Source: Actinokineospora auranticolor (GTDB lineage: Bacteria > Actinomycetota > Actinomycetes > Mycobacteriales > Pseudonocardiaceae). Taken from it: a stretch of 64,000 nucleotides of DNA. The translations under genes and the position numbers were made by a program. A model generated the notes under the pieces. That model saw only the letters and a list, made by a program, of their open reading frames with translations, did no database searches and was not told where the DNA came from. This document shows positions 63,576-64,000 of the stretch, piece by piece. The stretch's first letter is position 1. Each line of letters starts with the position of its first letter. The stretch spans positions 62,001 to 126,000 of the forward strand of contig NZ_PTIX01000010.1 in the NCBI RefSeq assembly GCF_002934265.1, given 5' to 3'.

Positions 63576-64000
63576 GTGAGCACCGAGCCGAGCGCCCTCC
63601 GCCTGCGGATCTTCACCGAGCCGCAGCAGGGCGCCACCTACGACGACCTCCTGCGCGTGGCCCGCCACGCGGAGGAGACCGGCTACGACGCGTTCTTCCG
63701 GTCCGACCACTACCTGAGCATGGGCTCGTCGACCGGTCTGCCCGGTCCCACCGACGCGTGGACCACCCTGGCGGGTCTGGCCAGGGAGACCACCACGATC
63801 CGGCTGGGCACGCTGATGACGGCGGCCACCTTCCGGCACCCGGGTCCGCTGGCGATCTCGGTGGCCCAGGTCGACCAGATGTCGGGTGGCCGGGTCGAGT
63901 TCGGGCTGGGCACCGGCTGGTACGCCGAGGAGCACACGGCCTACGGCATCCCGTTCCCGAGCCTCGGTGAGCGCTTCGACCGGTTCGCCGAGCAGCTGGA
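63576..64000 (+). CDS. F420-dependent LLM-class oxidoreductase (5' part)
   Basis: The first 141 codons of a luciferase-like monooxygenase-fold protein; it continues past the window. RIFTEPQQGATYDDLLRVARHAEETGYDAFFRSDHYL, then LPGPTDAWTTLAGLARETTTIRLGTLM and VEFGLGTGWYAEEHTAYGI are hallmarks of the actinobacterial F420-dependent subfamily. GTG 63576. Substrate unknown. Confidence 0.88.
   Translation, partial: MSTEPSALRLRIFTEPQQGATYDDLLRVARHAEETGYDAFFRSDHYLSMGSSTGLPGPTDAWTTLAGLARETTTIRLGTLMTAATFRHPGPLAISVAQVDQMSGGRVEFGLGTGWYAEEHTAYGIPFPSLGERFDRFAEQL

Overview
The window is chromosomal DNA from a high-GC Gram-positive actinobacterium, most likely of the Pseudonocardiales (Actinokineospora, Saccharothrix or a relative). 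Evidence: very strong G/C preference at third codon positions, many GTG starts with GGAGG-type ribosome binding sites, Lsr2, the PknG/GlnH/GlnX signalling locus, DasR-type operators and F420-type enzymes. No rRNA, tRNA, CRISPR array or prophage was found. The genus is inference.

Layout. 1-3.5 kb: end of an unknown gene, a CorA transporter, then a type III polyketide synthase and methyltransferase divergent from a UbiA prenyltransferase (a small phenolic/prenyl pathway). 3.8-8.3 kb: a small secreted protein and full-length metH preceded by a convincing S-adenosylhomocysteine riboswitch. 8.3-12.1 kb: isochorismatase-like hydrolase, DNA polymerase IV with a LexA box on its start, a snapalysin-type protease, and an HxlR regulator divergent from an F420/NADP-reductase-like gene. 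12.2-17.7 kb: secreted GH18 chitinase divergent from a secreted M14 carboxypeptidase, plus two small genes. 18.2-23.1 kb: GH13 alpha-glucosidase and an alpha-glucoside ABC importer without its ATPase. 23.1-25.4 kb: a lower-GC orphan gene of 769 codons. 25.5-30.9 kb: a five-gene operon (NgcEFG-type importer, GH4 glycosidase, BadF/GlcNAc-kinase-like protein) with a perfect DasR operator. 31-37 kb: small accessory genes (LRR-like, DUF2750, GNAT, two CrcB fluoride channels), a repeat-rich decayed segment and an IS5-type insertion sequence. 37.2-40.5 kb: a secreted alpha-amylase/pullulanase with two CBM41-like modules. 40.5-42.8 kb: STAS protein, DUF6153/DUF305 pair, spermidine-synthase-like protein. 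42.9-51.2 kb: a seven-gene signalling operon running glnX, glnH, caspase-like, pknG, PP2C phosphatase, vWA, FHA. 51.5-56.7 kb: Lsr2, a methyltransferase, a PcaD-PcaC fusion, a TenA/PqqC-fold protein and a secreted GH19 chitinase. 56.9-64 kb: a GGDEF/HD-GYP c-di-GMP protein, two membrane proteins, a TetR regulator, a methyltransferase and the start of an F420-dependent oxidoreductase.

How the parts work together. Operators matching the DasR consensus lie ahead of the GH18 chitinase (two), the Ngc importer operon (one, perfect) and the GH19 chitinase (one). That links extracellular chitin breakdown, uptake of GlcNAc or chitobiose, and intracellular processing as one regulon. The GH13 genes and the second ABC importer form a parallel starch/alpha-glucoside system. 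The 43-51 kb operon joins an extracytoplasmic amino-acid sensor (GlnH/GlnX) to PknG, with a phosphatase, an FHA reader, a vWA protein and a caspase-fold protein that has lost its catalytic residues.

Most unusual points: the SAH riboswitch; the enlarged PknG operon with its pseudo-caspase; the low-GC 769-residue orphan with an HEPN-like motif; and the 35.5-39.2 kb region, where a palindromic repeat occurs between genes (interrupted by the IS at a CTAG) and also inside the coding frame of the amylase.
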